Shown piece by piece: positions 61,610 to 64,000 of a stretch of 64,000 nucleotides of DNA (the first letter of the stretch is position 1; every line of letters begins with the position of its first letter). The position numbers were made by a program, and so were the translations under genes. The notes below the pieces were generated by a model. It had not been told where the DNA came from. It did not search any database and saw nothing but the letters and a program-made list of their open reading frames with translations. The DNA comes from REEB509 sp049314555 (lineage in GTDB: Bacteria > Pseudomonadota > Alphaproteobacteria > Caulobacterales > Aquidulcibacteraceae), in assembly GCA_049314555.1 (NCBI GenBank), contig JBMOEW010000006.1, positions 1 through 64,000 on the forward strand. The letters are read 5' to 3'.

Positions 61610-62634
61610 GCGCCACCGCCCGCCAACGCTGGCATCACAAACGGCGTAGCCCAATGCAGGCCCGCGCCGTGTTCCACCAGCAACGCGGCAAACAGGCAAA
61701 ACAAATAGCCAATCGAAAACGCAAACAGGTCCCGCGCGGCCTTGTCCCCGCGTTGCACGGCGTAAAGATCGGCATCGCCCACCGCACCGCTCTCCCCGGC
61801 CCGCGAGGCAAACACCCGAACCGCCAAAAGCACGAACAACGCGCCCCCAAGCCCGGCCGCCACCGCATAGAGCCCGCCGCCAAGCCCCGTTAGCACCGGC
61901 ACAAAACCGAGCGGTGCCATGACCAAGGCATAAAGCAGGATCTGCAGCCGCGCAGCCTTCGGCCCGCGCGTCACCGGCAGCATCGGCACCCCGGCAGCCG
62001 CATAGTCACCCTTCTGATAAAGGCAGAGCGCCCAAAAGTGCGGCGGCGTCCAAAAGAAGATGATCGCCACCAGAATTGCTGGGTCAAGCGACAGCCCGCC
62101 GGTCTTGGCAGCCCATGCCACCGCCGGTGGCAAGGCCCCGGCCAAGCCCCCGATCACGATGTTCTGCGCGGTCCGCCGCTTCAGCCACATCGTGTAAACC
62201 ACCGCATAAAACCAGATGGTGAAGGCAAGCAGCACCGCCGCGAACGTGCCGCCGGCCAGCGCCATCATCAGCACCGACAGGCCAGACACCATCAGCCCCA
62301 GCATTAGGGCTTCGTCCTTTGGCACGCGGCCAGCGGGAACCGGACGCCCCCGGGTCCGCACCATTTTCGCGTCGATGTCGGCGTCGTACCACATGTTGAG
62401 CGCGCCGGCCGCGCCGGCCCCGCACGCGATCGCCAGGATCGACACAAACCCCAGCACCAGATCGCCTGCCCCCGGTGCCGCAACGTAGCCCGCAAGCGCC
62501 GTAAACACGACCAGGCTCATTACCCGCGGCTTCATCAGCGCAAGATAGTCGCCTGGCAGCGCCGCCAAAGAATCCGCCGGCGGCCGTGGCCGGTTCGCCG
62601 GCTCAGGATTGTCCTGAAGAGCTGTATCGCTCAC
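61606..62634 (-). CDS. ctaB: Heme O synthase (protoheme farnesyltransferase)
   Basis: The 342-residue membrane enzyme has LMKPRVMSLVVFTALAGYV, the first Asp-rich site NMWYDADIDAKMVRTRGRP and helix-rich UbiA-type membrane segments with a second Asp region (AVQRGDKAARDLF). It attaches farnesyl to heme b. It starts with GTG at 62632-62634 after GAGGT. Confidence 0.96.
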   Translation of the reverse strand: MSDTALQDNPEPANRPRPPADSLAALPGDYLALMKPRVMSLVVFTALAGYVAAPGAGDLVLGFVSILAIACGAGAAGALNMWYDADIDAKMVRTRGRPVPAGRVPKDEALMLGLMVSGLSVLMMALAGGTFAAVLLAFTIWFYAVVYTMWLKRRTAQNIVIGGLAGALPPAVAWAAKTGGLSLDPAILVAIIFFWTPPHFWALCLYQKGDYAAAGVPMLPVTRGPKAARLQILLYALVMAPLGFVPVLTGLGGGLYAVAAGLGGALFVLLAVRVFASRAGESGAVGDADLYAVQRGDKAARDLFAFSIGYLFCLFAALLVEHGAGLHWATPFVMPALAGGGA

Positions 62635-62699
62635 GAAAACACCTCACTGTCCGGCGAGGCAAGAGGCGCAGACGACCGTCAGCGCCCCCGGACACTTGC

Positions 62700-62744
62700 A
62701 AAAAACGTCACCTCGCCCCTGAGACAAAGGCCCCAAGGGCGAGG
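62700..62744 (-). terminator. Terminator or attenuator between ctaD and ctaB
   Basis: CCTCGCCC at 62711-62718 and GGGCGAGG at 62737-62744 form a perfect 8-bp stem with an 18-base loop. Read leftward a six-T run follows at 62705-62700, five bases after the stem. It lies in the 145-base gap after ctaD, so it may reduce ctaB expression relative to ctaD. Confidence 0.6.
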
Positions 62745-62779
62745 CAGGCGACATCCATTGCCGCAACAGATCCGACCGA

Positions 62780-64000
62780 TCAGTGGTGCTTATCGGCCGT
62801 GATCACAGGCAGTTCGTTGAACTGGTGGAATGGCGGCGGCGAAGACAGCGTCCATTCAAGGGTTGTTGCCCCTTCACCCCAGGGGTTGTTCCCTGCCTTG
62901 CGGCGAACAAGGAACATCTCCGCAAGCACCAGCAGGAAGATCAAAGTCCCCACAGCCGTGATCACATACCCGATCGATGAAACGCCGTTCCAATAGGCAA
63001 ACGCGTCTGGATAGTCAATGTAGCGGCGCGGCATCCCCTGCAGCCCAAGGAAGTGTTGCGGGAAGAAGATGATGTTCACGCCCACGAACGTGATCCAGAA
63101 ATGCAGCCCCGCCAGGAACCCGTTGTAGCGATAGCCGCTCATCTTCGGGATCCAGTAATAGAAGCCCGCAAAGATCGCAAACACCGCCCCAAGGCTCAGC
63201 ACATAGTGGAAGTGCGCCACCACATAGTAGGTGTCGTGCAGAACGGTATCGATGCCAGAATTGGCGAGAACCACGCCGGTAACCCCGCCCACGGTGAACA
63301 GGAAGATAAACCCGATCGCCCACAGCATCGGCACTTTGAAGTCCAACGAGCCGCCCCACATCGTGGCGACCCAGCTGAAAATCTTGATCCCAGTCGGCAC
63401 CGCAATCACCATCGTCGCGGCCACGAAATAGGCTTCCAAATCAAAGCCCATCCCCACCGTATACATGTGGTGCGCCCAAACGATGAAGCCGATGAACCCG
63501 ATCGACACCATGGCGTACGCCATGCCGAGATAGCCAAACACCGGCTTGCGCGAGAACGTCGAGACGATGTGGCTGATCATCCCGAACCCGGGCAGGATCA
63601 GAATGTACACTTCCGGATGTCCGAAGAACCAGAACAAGTGCTGGTACATTACCGGATCGCCACCACCCGCCGGGTTGAAGAACGTGGTTTGGAACAACCG
63701 GTCTGTCAAAAGCATGGTCAATGCGCCAGCCAGCACCGGCAGCGACAGCAGCAGCAAGAAGGCCGTCACCAACACCGACCACACAAACAACGGCATCCGG
63801 TGCATGGTCATGCCCGGCGCGCGCATATTGAAGATCGTGGTGATGAAGTTGATCGCGCCCAAAATCGAACTGATCCCAGCAATGTGCAGCGAAAGGATCA
63901 GCAGGTCCATCGACGGACCCGTATGATAAATGTTCGTGGACAGCGGCGGATACAGCGTCCAGCCGCCGCCAAAGCCCGGCCCCGCCGGCCCCCCCGGTAC
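62780..64000 (-). CDS. ctaD: Cytochrome c oxidase subunit I, 5' end outside window
   Basis: The last 406 residues of subunit I are present; the frame runs off the right edge. It has GWTLYPPLSTNIYHTGPSMD at the visible start, WFFGHPEVYILILPGFG with CuB histidine and the His-Tyr crosslink region, then WAHHMYTVGMG, and VAHFHYVLSLGAVF with the heme a3 and heme a ligands. The product is the catalytic core of an aa3 oxidase. Its 3' end is followed by a hairpin at 62700-62744. Confidence 0.97.
   Translation of the reverse strand, partial: VPGGPAGPGFGGGWTLYPPLSTNIYHTGPSMDLLILSLHIAGISSILGAINFITTIFNMRAPGMTMHRMPLFVWSVLVTAFLLLLSLPVLAGALTMLLTDRLFQTTFFNPAGGGDPVMYQHLFWFFGHPEVYILILPGFGMISHIVSTFSRKPVFGYLGMAYAMVSIGFIGFIVWAHHMYTVGMGFDLEAYFVAATMVIAVPTGIKIFSWVATMWGGSLDFKVPMLWAIGFIFLFTVGGVTGVVLANSGIDTVLHDTYYVVAHFHYVLSLGAVFAIFAGFYYWIPKMSGYRYNGFLAGLHFWITFVGVNIIFFPQHFLGLQGMPRRYIDYPDAFAYWNGVSSIGYVITAVGTLIFLLVLAEMFLVRRKAGNNPWGEGATTLEWTLSSPPPFHQFNELPVITADKHH

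Noticed and set aside
1..64000. CRISPR arrays, insertion sequences, prophage genes, tRNA or rRNA genes
   Set aside because: I found no regular spacer arrays, transposase or integrase motifs, phage structural genes, or tRNA-like T-loop and anticodon arrangements; a dedicated tRNA or covariance scan was not possible here.

Overview
The window is GC-rich, gene-dense chromosomal DNA with no phage, insertion sequence, CRISPR array or rRNA/tRNA gene that I can recognise. Several features point to an alphaproteobacterium, probably Caulobacterales or a close relative. These are a CcrM-type GANTC DNA methyltransferase in the order rnhB-ccrM-mutY-dciA-dsbA beside an F0 ATP synthase operon (atpI-atpB-atpE-atpF'-atpF, with the duplicated b' subunit), an aa3 oxidase cluster ctaD-ctaB-small protein-ctaG-ctaE-DUF983-surf1-thrC-M16 peptidase-GNAT, and a two-subunit glycine dehydrogenase. 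The genus assignment is inference from synteny I remember, not from a search.

Region 1-10400 is accessory-like. It holds a scar where the 3' ends of a lysR gene and a PfpI-family gene lie back to back with both 5' ends missing. Next come a DUF2256 protein convergent with an FeS-type photolyase, a proline-rich autotransporter-domain protein, a LysR regulator divergent from an NAD-dependent epimerase-like gene with a T-N11-A operator between them, and a leftward glycan operon (47-residue basic protein, GT4 glycosyltransferase, its normally fused companion module, GH130 phosphorylase).

Region 10400-31600 holds a TIR-transmembrane-WD40 (15 repeats) protein convergent with a DUF4344 metallopeptidase, a cytochrome P450, katG with a strong terminator and a possible OxyR half-site, a lipoprotein, a radical SAM/SPASM protein, a YeiH-type transporter, SDR and enoyl-reductase-like genes, a two-gene RND efflux system, and several methyltransferase and Fe-S genes.

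Region 31600-44900 is mostly housekeeping: TlyA, amidase, the folate-type pair FolB-SDR, a PA0069-like radical SAM protein, a YpfJ-like metallopeptidase, RNase HII, a TMEM175-like channel with an in-frame amber stop, CcrM with four GANTC sites just upstream, MutY, DciA, a DsbA-like lipoprotein, then the F0 operon behind a good sigma70-type promoter. An smc gene, which I would expect between dsbA and atpI, is absent.

Region 44900-64000 carries pyruvate kinase, a glycine cleavage operon (gcvT-gcvH-paiB-like-gcvPA-gcvPB) under a tandem glycine riboswitch, the slipin/NfeD pair, a peroxiredoxin, YqgE, a c-di-GMP EAL protein, GNAT, M16 peptidase and threonine synthase, then the cytochrome c oxidase assembly and structural genes. 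ctaD runs off the right edge.

Many same-strand neighbours overlap by ATGA- or TTGA-type junctions, suggesting translational coupling, and TTG or GTG starts are common.
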